Positions 43,632-56,100 of a stretch of DNA of 64,000 nucleotides are shown piece by piece. The first letter of the stretch is position 1. Every line of letters starts with the position of its first letter. Below the pieces are notes generated by a model. It was not told the DNA's origin, ran no database searches, and saw only the letters and a list, made by a program, of their open reading frames with translations. Made by a program: the position numbers and the translations under genes. The stretch comes from Strongylocentrotus purpuratus (Eukaryota > Echinodermata > Echinoidea > Camarodonta > Strongylocentrotidae): assembly GCF_000002235.5 (NCBI RefSeq), contig NW_022145613.1:4948447-5012446 (forward strand), in the 5' to 3' direction.

Positions 43632-45974
43632 CACAAGCATTTTATTTCGTAAGGGTTGCGTTGACGAAGGGAAATGAGTAAGTGGTGACAAGATTATCGA
43701 GTGGTTCGAAACGGGGATTGGTAAGGACATCTTTAGACAATGTTAAAGGAATATCGATTGATTTGCAGACTGATACCGATTAAAGATATGAGGTTAATTG
43801 TCCGTAACATTCATCAATCCACGTATCATGAAACCATTCTTTGAAATATAAACTAATACTTTTGGTGAGGGCAAGGGAATCTGAGTTGATATTGGGTTAA
43901 ATAAAAGGCGATTAATTATTAATACAGATGCCCAACCATCTTTAAGAAAATATCAGAATGATGGATATCCATAAAAACAACCCTCAATATTAATTTACGC
44001 CATTGTAAAATAGAAACTTAAATCTCTGTCTTAAAATTGAAATGTCTGACAAACCACGTTTCAAAATCTTCTGCAAATGTGAACAAAATCTTTAAATTTC
44101 CCTACTTTTTGGAAAATGAACGGACAAATTTTTTCCAGGAAGTTGTTACCCTCTTCGACACCCCCCCCCCCCATATAAAATATCAAGAGACGCCCCTTAG
44201 AACAGCTTACGGAATGGACAAGAGGAAGTCTCTAATAACACTCAATACGTGTACCCTTCTTAATCCTATCTCTCACCTCCCTTTCATTTCCTTAAGACAG
44301 TCCACACTGGTAAAGATTACACGAGCCTGCGTTAGGACACCAGTCTTATACACGCTAACACACTCAAGTGACTTAAATGCAGCTTCTTAAGTTACATTGT
44401 CGGCAAATGAAATCAAATACAAACCTCCCATAGTAAGTATAAGTGCGCTTACAAGATTTGTTCCAAAAACCGGGGAATCTGTGTCATGGATGTCTTAAAA
44501 TGGATGAAGAGCTAAACTAGTACTCTTCAGCTACATGAGGAAAATTTGTTTGGAATTAAAAGTAGCATGTCTCTATTTTGGACCCGTTATTGTAACGGTT
44601 CGAGGATTCATTTATTATAAACTTAATAATAAATAATAATGTGATTATTGAATTCACGCGCCTAAACATTCATGCTTTAGCAGTTTGACCATGTGGTTTG
44701 GAGATTTAAATAACATAATATTTGAGAATAGAAAAGTGAAGTGACGCAATTGATTTAAAGAATTACTTCCGATACGGTAATTGTCCTAAAAAACTTCACC
44801 AGCAGTATGGAGAGTGGCAAATGTGGATTTTTTTTTTTATCTTGCATTGATCTGTCTTTTTCAATTTGTTAGCTGAGGTAGACGTTCATGGTCAAACTAC
44901 CATACTCCTTCTGTGTTCGCCCCCTGTGGGCTGAGAATCAAGGTTTACTCTGAGTCATTTTGTTAGAAGGTTGGCCAAGTATCTTCACCCACAAAAAAAA
45001 ACACAGAAAAGTATGTGACCATGGCTTCGAGACGTAATCATTTTGGAATGACGGTGAAAAAATCCTTTTTAACAAAGTCAAGGGTGGTATATGTCCTCTT
45101 ATTCAATATTCTGAAGTAGGTGTTTATCCAGTTTTGTTAGCATTTCCTGTGGGTCTCGGTTTTGAATATTCAAGCGTAAGATGAGAAGTCGACGGCTAAA
45201 ATTCAAGGGCTCTTAACTCACCGGGTTGAGAGGGGCTTACAAGACAAAGCCCACGGGAATGTAGGAGGGCAGACGCGGTACCACTTCACCGCCAAACAAC
45301 CAAGTGAATTTTTTCCCCCGCCAAACACGCCATTTTCGTTACGTATTCAAATCGTATGTATGTTTCCCGAGCGAAACTTGCTCGGAGCACTTTCAGTATC
45401 TGTCCCCAACTAATACATATAGAATGGAGATTAAGAAACAAAATATAAGAAAACGATCCTAATTATTTTACCCTTGGTTCGTGTCTTTGGTTAGGCCTCA
45501 TTTTCCCCCTTTACAAAAAAGCGAAAAGGGAAGTCTTTTATCTGCGTTTTTTTTTTTTTTTTGGGGGGGGGGGGAAAGGCGAGAGACCAATAAACTCGCC
45601 AAAATTGTTCGGAAATCTTAATTTGATTGATAACATCTCTCATGTTACTATGTTATCATCATTACGTTGACATTCGTACCTCTGTTCATGTCCCTTGTTA
45701 ATGATCCCAATGGCATTTATGGCTTATAAATTTTAACGAAATGTCTAAAAACCATTTCACAAACATCCATGCATAAAATAATCCAAAATAACTTATTCCC
45801 ATCTGACCTTTCCTATTACACCTGCATCAGCACAACTGCACATTCCACAATTCGAAAATCAAAAAGGGGAAGAAACAACTTTTGAAATGTTTCCTGAAAA
45901 ATATGAAGTTGCTATTTCACATGGTTCGAAATTGTCCAACCTATACAATCAGTCCTGTTCACTGCAGTGGCTCC
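43632..45974. other. Intergenic, nothing recognised
   Basis: AT-rich with a poly-C run at 44161 and a T/G homopolymer pair near 45550. No gene. Confidence 0.4.
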
Positions 45975-46064
45975 TACGTCGTACTACGTAGCTTTATCTG
46001 GCCTTACGTGGAATTACGTAGTGTTAAGTGACAGTTACCTGTAAAATGTACGTGATCTTACGTG
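45975..46064. promoter_or_regulatory. Cluster of six TACGT motifs
   Basis: TACGT(A/G) occurs at 45975, 45985, 46005, 46015, 46049 and 46059. TACGTG is the hypoxia-response/bHLH-PAS core. The two TACGTA copies are palindromic. It could be a regulatory module or a decayed repeat related to the 39.2-39.3 kb motifs. Confidence 0.35.
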
Positions 46065-47231
46065 ACGGATACGGGTTATTTATAGGTATGAAGTCGAGGA
46101 TGCAGGGCGTGGCTATCCAGGGCTCTCCTGTTTACGATCCCATTTTTTCATTATTATTTATTTATTGGTATTATTTATAACGCGAGGCCTTACGTGAAAG
46201 TGTGAGTATAGTAAGTGCGATATATTAAATGAATATTTCCAATTAAGAAAGTGTGTACCGGTACGAGTGGATGTGATGACGGAAGACAGTCAGTGAACAC
46301 AAATATCGATTTATCGTTCGAAGGTAAATATTTGTCCGTGTACACATCTCTCTTCATTGCAAAATGTCAAAACAGACACAGGATTCAACAATCAAACAGA
46401 TCATAATGAAATGATTGTCAAGCTTAATTTAGTCAAAGTGCGAGTAACTTCAAAATGAAAGTCTCATCCGAAGAAATAAAAATAAGAATCTGCTAATGGG
46501 AACGGTGTAATTAATAGTTTCGAAAAAATGAAATAAGTTATTGATGGGATTATCGGTTCTCGCCGACATCAACGAAAGTCAAGAATTGGGCCGAGAACAT
46601 TTTTAAAAGGAGGGAATGTGTTGTGTATGCCCGACCATAATTATGACACGGCTGATGACGTGTGTCATTATGCTCGTTGCGTATACATATAATACCACAA
46701 TCAAATTGGCGCCTCACATGCACCGGGTATTACGCAATTATGGCGACTACGTCGTTCTCAATCTTGTCAATGATATTTGGATTTAGAGCAAGACTTGCCT
46801 GGATACACTTGGTGTAAGAGAGAATATCAACACTTCTTTAACTCAAAATGATAACCTTGTATCGGAGTGACATTAGTCCATTGTAAAAGCGTTAAATAGT
46901 TACCTGGATAAATACATTTTCTTTTCGAATAAAAACTTGAAACAGACTTTAAAGATACTATAATTAACTTTTATCACTGGCGTTAACATTTGGGAATTAA
47001 TGAATTAGTAGTTCACGTATCAACAACAGCATTAACTAAAAAAGCTGCTTAAATTGCACATCCACCTTTCGCTCTCCCAATGACAATGTCATGAATGTCG
47101 CTTTGTGTTCCCATGTGATGACGACGGAGACTCTCCCTTATGAGCTATAAAGTATAAACATAACATCACGCAACATTAGTCGTATATTATTATTACGCGT
47201 ATACTCACGAGTGTCATTTGCCTCTCGCACT
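46065..47231. other. Intergenic, one hairpin-like inverted repeat
   Basis: 46623-46688 can fold: GTGTATGCCCGACCATAA and ATTATGACAC on the left against GTGTCATTATG and GCGTATACAT on the right, with a loop of about 10 bases. Nothing else seen. Confidence 0.35.
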
Positions 47232-47310
47232 CGTGTCCGTCGAAAATGCCAGGAAATTTGGTTCAATCTGGATTATAAACAATCTGCTGCTATGTTATGT
47301 TCTCTCTGCC
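47232..47310 (+). repeat. Dispersed repeat preceding (CT)n, copy 2
   Basis: Matches 40998-41070 through CGTGTCCGTC, GGAAATTTGGTT and ATTATAAACAATCTGCT, and is again followed by C- and CT-rich microsatellite at 47311-47350. Confidence 0.7.
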
Positions 47311-47344
47311 TCCCCCTCCCCCCCCCCCCCCCCCTCTCTCTCTC

Positions 47345-47665
47345 TCTCTCATATATATATTTATATAATATGGCGCTAAAGCATATTAAGGAATTAAATT
47401 CCTGCCAGGTACCCATTCACATTACCTATATAAATCATATATATAAATCTCACACATCCACCGAACATCTCTGTATCTCTCTCACTCTCTCTCCCTCTCT
47501 CTCTCTCTCTCTCATATATATTTATATAGTAAGGCGCTTAAGCATTTTAAGGAATTAAATTCCTGCCAGGTACCCATTCACATTACCTATATAAATTATA
47601 TATATATCTCACATACTCACCGAACATCTCAGTATATCTTTCACTCTCTCTCTCTCTCTTTAGCA
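47345..47665 (+). repeat. Two tandem 161 bp units of SINE tail plus (CT)n
   Basis: GGAATTAAATTCCTGCCAGG and TACCCATTCACATTACCTAT occur at 47390 and again at 47551, each followed by TATATA-rich and CT-rich sequence. Read on the minus strand, AATGGGTACCTGGC and GCGCC..TATATAAATA resemble the 3' part of the SINEs (AATGGGTACCTGACG, GCGCTATATAAG). Confidence 0.65.
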
Positions 47666-49113
47666 CTATCTTCCATTTCTCAATGTCTTGCTATCTCTAC
47701 CACTGTTTCTCCTCTTGACATACTGTACCGCTTTCAAGTCCTTCAGGCGCGGTTCTAGAATATTCTCTTTTTGTTAGGGTGGGGGCTTTTGAAGCTGAAA
47801 GGCTCGGAGGTTCTTGCATTCATTTTCTATCTGTGCCTCGCTTAAATTCGTGCATAAAGTCTTTTGTAGGTCCCGTCTATGACCGCTATTGTGCACCTTA
47901 CCTTCTCACTCCACCCGACTACACCCCTCCCCCTTTGCTCTCTCTCTCTCTCTCTCTCTCTCTACCTCTCTCTCTCTCTCATATATTGAAATTAAAGTAA
48001 TATTCTGAAAAATACAAGTTAATTTGCAATGGAGTATGGAAACAAACCAACAAGGATCAAAGAAAGAAGAAAGTCAAATCAATGCTTCGATGGTTTGATT
48101 TTTTCCCTCCTAAAATAGCAGGTGTATGCTTGTAAGTTGCAACCACAAATAAGCCACACACACACGTGTCATGTATCGTTACTTGTAGCAGCAGTGATAG
48201 CTGCTCAACACCGATCATCAACACAGAAAAGAAAAACAAGACCAAGTTGAAGCGAGTTCAGATTCCGGTCAAAGACGTTTTGTCAGCTAGTATTTTTCCT
48301 CCCATATCACACATCCGGTGCAACTTCCAATACTGTCATTCGAAGATGATATCCACTTGGTTCTTTCGCGGGGCCCTTTTTCTTTTAATTTCCCTAAAAT
48401 TGATAGACTGATCTCAAAACTCCTCCCAGGCCTCGGGGCTTCTTTCATAGAGCTTTTTTGCCTCTCTCATTATAGTGATGGATCGCTATCATTACCAGGA
48501 CTCTCGAATTATCTTACGCTGGAACGACGGAAAAAAATGACATCGGATCTTTATCAGAAGAAACAAAAGTACGGACGGGTGTGAAGTGAGTGACCCCTGT
48601 CAAACAGGTAACTATGTCAAATTCTATATTTAAGGGGACACATCACACATACATGTAGTATAATCGGAAGTCATAAAATCATCCCTAACAGTGTCATATT
48701 TGATGGTGACCGATTAGTATGCATAAGCAAGAACAAACAAAATACGGCCTACATGAAGCTGAGTACGAGTAAGAGGAGACAAAATTGGTGAAAAGCATTC
48801 TTTTAGATATTGGTTCCATATGAAAGCTCTTCGCCTTTAAAATATGGTATTATGTCTGTGTAGCCCTGAAACACTCTGCTTTCGCATTAGTAGGCCTATA
48901 TGAAATATGTGGTTTCAGATAATTAATAGGTTCAACAAATTTGCTCGTTTTTTGTTAATGAAACTACAATATCGTGTAAATTGTCTATTGTATAGGATAA
49001 AGGGTCGTCTGTTGCCCCATCACGTTCCCTTAAGGGCCTGAAGAAGTGATATTCTCATATTTACATGGATTTCCATCGTCGAGGATTCTGTGCCTCCCAC
49101 CCCCCCCCCCCCC

Positions 49114-49144
<31 letters not shown>

Positions 49145-49722
49145 TGCTAAGGTCTTGATGCACATCTTCTAGACGCATTTGAGAATTCTAAAATAGATCT
49201 TATGATATTAAATTTATTCATAATCTAAAACTTTTTTTTAAATTCTCAAGAGAATTTTTTCATTGTGACGTCACTCGCCATCACGCACCATTTTGAGACG
49301 AAGGTTTCACAGGATGTCTCCATCCACCATATCAACTTTTTCGATATTCACGAAATGGGACGAAGTTGAGAGAGAGAGCTCTAGAGAAAACAAGCATGTA
49401 AAAAAACGTCAGTCGGCTTGTCCCGAAAGATAAATGGCAAGAGTTATAACCCTGATCCCTTGTCGAGAAATGGTCATGAATACTGAAGGTTTAAATGACC
49501 TCATTTGACTTTGATAATGTTTTTGTCTCAATTTCACCGTGGAGAATCATACTTTTCTTCATCACTCATGTCAATACTTCTCCCCAATGGTTACTCATGA
49601 TCTTAAAGAAATGTTGTTGTTGATTCTTTTCGATTTTTGCCATACCGTTATGACTTCTTAGTGAGAGTGGGAGATCGTGATGAAACCTTATACCCTACGA
49701 CGCCATCACAGCGGGCTAAGGG
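47666..49722. other. Intergenic with CT microsatellites
   Basis: CT repeats at 47938-47980 and 49110-49144, the latter led by poly-C (49099-49113). A single CRE-type TGACGTCA lies at 49266-49273. No gene supported. Confidence 0.4.
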
Positions 49723-49960
49723 TATATAACCATCCCGTGACGGCCAGTGCCAATGCATGCGGTGTACTTGAGATTTCCAGTTCACGACTTGGGGCCCAAC
49801 TGGCCCGGTTCCACTGGGAGCCATATCAGCCGGTGGAAAGTAAGCACCGACCCCCGCGCAGTCACGGGCGAGCGTGAAGTGTGTGGCGTTTTCGACTGCC
49901 AGCCCGTGACTGCGGGTGCGAGCGTCTCCAACGCGTGTATTGATTTACGGGTATTAGTAG
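49723..49960 (+). promoter_or_regulatory. GC-rich island with TATA motif and splice donor, candidate first exon
   Basis: TATATAA at 49723-49729 is followed after about 110 bp by GGAAAGTAAGC, a good splice donor with the intron starting at 49840. The island is GC-rich against its surroundings and contains the perfect 12 bp inverted repeat GCAGTCACGGGC / GCCCGTGACTGC (about 49858 and 49902). It could be the promoter and first exon of a plus-strand gene whose other exons were not found, or a GC-rich repeat. Confidence 0.35.
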
Positions 49961-52900
49961 TCGTTATTGAATAAAAATAATGTTCGGCAAACATTTTCCG
50001 GTCTTTGGCAATTAAAAACGATTTATTCCTCAGAGAAAGAGAGGGAAAGCGAGGGGAACACAGAGGGGGAAAATGATTTTAGAGACTCAAGATTCAAAAT
50101 AAAATTGAAATAAATCAATACAATTGAGTGATGTTTGCGCAAGCACGAGTGTTAGATGGGATTAGCTATTGACTTTTAATCTTTTGAAGTTTGGAATGTG
50201 CCGTCAATGCGTGAAAAACAAGAAGAAGATGGAAGGGGAAAGAACTTTAAAGAAGACAAAGGGTTTTAAAAGCATTAAAAGTTGCCATAACCCACCCTTA
50301 GAAGTAAAGTAGACAAATAAAGAAGATGCAGGGGAAAAGACAGAGAAATCAAAAGTAAAAATGTGATAGGGACACGCGATATTTAGTCACATGTGTTGAA
50401 AGAAATAATGGAAAAGCAAAACAATGACAAAGAGAGAAAAATAATCATCGGAATGAGAAAGAAACATGGGAAGATGCGAAAACTATATAAACATGAAAGA
50501 GAAGGAGAGACGGGGAGAGGGGGAGGGGGAGGGGTCCCTCTGAAGCTGGGCACAGGGTTGAGAATTTAATGTTCATGCAACAGGTCTCGCACAAAATAAT
50601 CCATAAAATTCGTTTTTTGCCCTGCCAACAAAAGACAAAATTATATTTTCATATCCACCTCTTGATTTATTCAAAAACAATTCTGGTCATGGAATGTAGC
50701 CATCAAAAACCTTGGCAATTTCACGATTTCTCAACTAAGTTGATTTATTCTCTCTTTTGGGTTGCGGTCTTAGATGTTTTGAATTGCTTTAGAAAGATTT
50801 CATGTATGAAGCAATAATTAGGTCTTGAAGTAAGGTAAATCATGTTGCCCTAATTAAATGATTTCTTTCCATCGGTGGTCTACAAAACTTTGCTTTCTGG
50901 TGCAGTGGGAAGCATTAATGGACAATTGAACAACAACAGCAACAACAGCAACACAGAAACAACAACATCAACACCATCAGACAAGAGATCATTAAGCAGG
51001 TAGTTGGTTTGTGTGTGCATTGGGTGCGTCGCATGGTATGGGTGAGTTAGTGGGTGTGCGTTGTGTGTGAGATTTTGTATGTGGGCGTGGGTGTGTATGT
51101 GTGCGTGCGCGCGTGTTTGTGTGTACAGGAAAGTGTGAGCGGACTTAGATGCAATATTAAGTTATGGTCGTGAAAGGGATATTGGAACGAGACTTCTTTA
51201 CAAATATAAATGGCACCATATTATTCTTCCTGTATCAGAGACATTTGTAAATTATATCTGAATATTCCGTTGCTGATTTTCCAGTGACTATTAGTGCAAA
51301 CACTCTAAATCTAGGTTACCGGTCATTTCTGTTTACGCGGCAACACACAGCAAAGCCACCAGAGGAACTTTAAAGGTAATACAAAGTTTTGGGAAATTTT
51401 GAAAATTGGATTGATAGTAATTCTTTAAAATATTTATGTATTTGGATGCCCCTGTGGATGTATTATAAGCACTAGAAAATTTAGCCCCTAAAACACTTCT
51501 GCTTTCGAGAAGTTGTATAATGAAAAATTTACCGGTGCTCCCGGTAAATTTTAAATATTTCAAAAAGGCCATTCCATGGTAGTTGCGACCATGAAAATCT
51601 CAGAATATGCAGTACTGGTATATAATTTCCAAACGGGAATAGCAAATTGGTCGATTCTAGTCAAGAAACATTGTTTTAAAGCTAAAGTAATATCAGTCTT
51701 GAGAGGAAGCTATATAAAATAAAGAGTTTATTATTTACAATTTCATCACGTTAGACTCAATTTCAACAACGACAACGATCATTGAATATTTTAAAATCGC
51801 ATATGCTTCTAGTATGTATGTTCATTTGAACCAAATTCATGACCCCATATACCAAAACTTTGTACATGTAATACCTTTTATAAGCTTTGTATACTGTTAT
51901 TTCGCATTATTAAAAAGAATAGTCAAATGCATAAAACCCTTATTTTTTTAGAGCTACAATTTTGAATGAAATTCTATCAAAACAAAAAGAATGTTCACCA
52001 TGCAGGTAGCAAATAAAAATGTTAATATAGCATCAGTAATATCATATATTTTTTATGTCACCAAAATGCTTTCGAACAGAAGAATTTATTTCCTTCCGTT
52101 CTTGTTAAAGCCCTTTTCCAGTACAACAAACTATATTCCATTTTCGTCATCATTAAAATATTTATGAAGCTAATATTGCTCACATTATGGGTTTTATGAA
52201 AAGCGATCGTCAATATCATCTTCATTACTCAAGCGTGACGCATGTACTCATTACTGAAAACGATATGAAAATTTAGCACCTTAATTGCCTAATTTTCGAA
52301 TGCTGTTTGTTTGCATAATGACATTAATTTGTAACAGACCGACAAAAATTGTGGTTAAAGGAAGAATAAAGACTGGCCATTCTTCAATCTGCATGCATAA
52401 TCGAGATAGGCCATTTAAATATTTTTAATTGTTAGCACATAACGATCTCAAATGTAAAAAAATCAATGAGACGGCATCTGTCAATAAGTCAACTCGACAT
52501 CTAATCTGTTTTTGTTTTCATTTTTGATTGAATGATATATAAAACTAATGATTCCATTATAAAATGTTCTACTCCTTATTTAATCGTGTGCGACATTTAC
52601 AATGCAGTCAAACGTCATTTGCAATTTAATGACGGGTTCCTTTGAGTTCAAACAATGTCGAAAACTCCGATTACACTTTAATTACAATTCACCGTTCATG
52701 CGCCGATACATTAAGAGATAAAATATCGTTAATAACTTGCCGTGGTATTGAAACAGGATATTGGTTCAATAAAGATCACTTCGGTTTATTGAAACAGGCT
52801 GCGATTAAAAACTAAAAGTAGCTTTGTGCTGATTATATTTGAGGGCGATCAGCTCAGATCTCATGATGAGTTTGCACACCTGTCCGGTTTTAAGCTTATA

Positions 52901-53090
52901 ATATTGAATTTCCTTCAATATCACTGGGACAGGGTAAAAATAGAAAGAGAGGGAGGGAGGGAGAGAGAGAGAGAGAGAGAGGGGGGAGGGGGTTGTGAGA
53001 AAGATGACAAAACCTATGAATGGTTTGTCAAATGCAGTACTAGTAGCCAAGTCTGAATACTAACTGTCTGACATTTTCAATTTTAAAACA

Positions 53091-53092
<2 letters not shown>
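49961..53092. other. Intergenic with simple repeats
   Basis: Purine-rich 50030-50540, (CAA/CAG)n at 50927-50980, TG-rich 51005-51125 and (GA)n at 52946-52990. Open frames near 50569-50817 and 51333-51572 have no recognisable features. Confidence 0.4.

Positions 53093-53129
<37 letters not shown>
53093..53129 (+). repeat. (TA)n microsatellite
   Basis: Perfect TA dinucleotide run, itself self-complementary. Confidence 0.95.
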
Positions 53130-53132
<3 letters not shown>

Positions 53133-56100
53133 GGTATTTCTGTCGGTCTATAGTGCCTTTGATCAGGATGATATCAAAGAAAACCGATAAGTTTAGGAGA
53201 TTACTTCAACATTTGCATTTGTTCGATATCTGTTGATTTTGTACAAATGCTATGCATTGTAATATCATTATATCCTTTATCCAATTTTGGATCACTCATA
53301 TAAGCAAAATGAACTGTGATTCATGGATTATGGATGATAAAAGAATGAATTTAAACTGGATTTAAAGACTAGCTAGTCCTGTCTTTTATTCTACTGTGAC
53401 TCCTTTGAGAAGATTGCTGGAAAGAGAAGCGGGGGAAGTCAACGACCAATTGGTCGACCGAATTTCGTTTTTCAAGAACAGCAGATAATAGACAGGAATG
53501 GAGAGAGGGCCTTTACCGCCGATGTCTGTAACAGACCTGGCAATTGATGCAAATGATGATGTTGATGATAATGGTGGTGGTGATGATGTTGATGATTCAT
53601 TGTGCTGTTTTCAGTATCCTCCGTTCACCTGCAAGCACAACATTCGGGTACAACCGGGAACTAGATAACTGTGCTTTTTCACTCGCTTTATATGGATAGG
53701 TTACTTATAAGGCGATGTGCCGTATGTCCAGCTGCTTTTAAGTACCCTTAAACGAGCTAAGATGATGTTTAAAAAAGATAACTTAGCTAATGTTGATGAT
53801 ATAACCATAAAACTCCGTCTTCAAAAACTTAAGTGATATAGTTCTATCACCTCCTAAAGCATTTGTATATAGTGCCGCTTCTTCACTCACCTACTCTGTC
53901 TCCCCCTCTCACCCTCTCCCTCTTCTCTATTTCTCTCTCTCTCTCTCTTTCTCTTTCTCTCTCTTTTCTCTCTCCTTTTAAAAAGTAAATTTCACCTTCT
54001 CTTTATCTATTTCACATCTTTTCCCCCTTTTTGTTTTCATCTGTAGACCTATTCAATATCCCCTTCGAGTGAAAATAGATTTTCCTGGCCCCAATGACAG
54101 GTTGTGAATATACTATTCCGAAGATGAAACATATTCTAAATCATTCTGCAACCCCCCCCCCCCTTTCCACCATCGCTCTCTCTCTCTCTTTCCACAGTGA
54201 CTTAAAATAGGTTACTACCTTCGGCAGATTACGGACCTGAATACTGTCGATAAGTTCAGGTGAAAAATTGACCAAAATATTTGCCCATTCTGTATCCCCT
54301 CAACTTCTGTACCAAATATATCTCTTCCCCTCTCTCTATCTCTCTGATTCCCTTACCCACTGTCACCCGGACTACCTGTTGGTCGTGTTATGCACACCCA
54401 CACCCACACCCACACCCGAACAATCTTAGCACCCCCATCCACAATCGGGTCATTCTGTGAGCACAAAGTTTTTTGTCTATGTTGGCGGGACCGAAACCGA
54501 CATGAATTGAACACCAACTTCAAACAATGGTCGGCGGATGGTTATCTGGCAGAACTTCTCTAATATCCATGGGGGTGAGGGGGTGGGGAGCCTCGAGCCA
54601 CCGTAGGCTCCTCCATTGCCCATGCTCCCTCCTTGAAAGATAATTCTACCTTTCACCAACATAGTCAATCTCCATGTCTCCATCATGTCCGAACATGGGA
54701 TGATTATACCAGCCCACGAACTCTCAAGCGTTCTCTTCCTCTACGCATTTAAGACATTTCACTCACCCGTGATCTTGCCTGCAGAGGTGCCCTCCACCCT
54801 CGCACCCCTATGTCGCCTTTTGTTCCCCATTAAAGGCACAGTTCACCTTTGACATCACTTATATGTATTCTTACCCCTAAGTTCATTGCACGTCTTGTTA
54901 TATCGATAATCAGATTTACCTGTGAAAGCACAGATCCTATAGACAAGTTGGAGTGTTTAAACTAAGTGACTCAGGTCGAAGCAATACTCGGCAAATTTAG
55001 TTTCCAACACAAAATTTCACGAATATGCATGGTCTTAAGAATAGGTGGTATTTTCTATTCCAACGGAACTGCCTTTAACACGACCTTCCCTTTAAAGTTC
55101 ATCATTTTATAGGACTCTTAGAGGTGCGTTTGAGTGCAGACAGAGATGGCCGGTAGTCTTGATTTAGCAATCCTTTAAGATATTCACGGTAAATATCACG
55201 TCAAAATATCATTCAAATGGACCTTTCAAGAAGAGTAGAACAATAATTAGATATATTCAACAAGTTCCATTCCAATCCATTACAATCAAGTAAGAGATTG
55301 ACTTACGATGTGCCTTCAATTGGTCTATTAATCGTGGTAATAAACATTATTGAAACATAAAAGAAAATGTCCATTCACAAGTCCAAATTTTGTGAAGTCG
55401 TTAATGGTTTTGTCTTGAAAGCAAAAAAATGAATGGAAAAATAACAATAAGTGAACAAAAAGAAGAAGAAATTGTATGGCGCGTTAAAAGGAAGATGAAG
55501 AAAAGATATAGGAAAGGAAGATGACACGAAAAGGAAGGATGCAGAAAGTTAGAGTGAGTGAGTGCGTATGCACGAAGTTCTTTTTTTTTCTAACGCGCTG
55601 GCAGCCGAGAGAAAGACCCTTGTTTCCCCAACTATGCCCAAATCCACGCTTAAGCCAAATCGGACTGGGATCTATTTTGGGTTCGAATTACATTTGTATT
55701 GGCGAATGAATGAAAAACTGTAACATGTTATCCGGGAACAGGAAGGGAGAACCCCAGACTTGCCATCTCGTTGGAACGATTATTAGTCGTGGGGAATGTT
55801 TTTAAAGTATATTTCATCATTGCGTTCTAGATTCGAGTTGACAGGGATAATGCTCAAATCCTCCATTATTTCAGGTGGAATTAACCCCTTGCTTTTCAAT
55901 ACTTTTGTTTTATTCTCTTGAATTGGTAATTATGAAAGAAGTCAGATAAAAAAAAAATGCCTTTAAAAACGTCTTTGACAATATACTGAAACATTTCAAC
56001 TAAAGTACACGCGATCGAATCTCATGAGAGTGTGCGCATCCAGTTTTGGGATAACATTACATCGCGGTATCATGGTTCGTTCTATCTATTCCTTCTATCA

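Noticed and set aside
54477..54686. Minus-strand frame with a Gly/Pro-rich stretch
   Set aside because: Short, no recognisable domain, no supporting splice or start signals.
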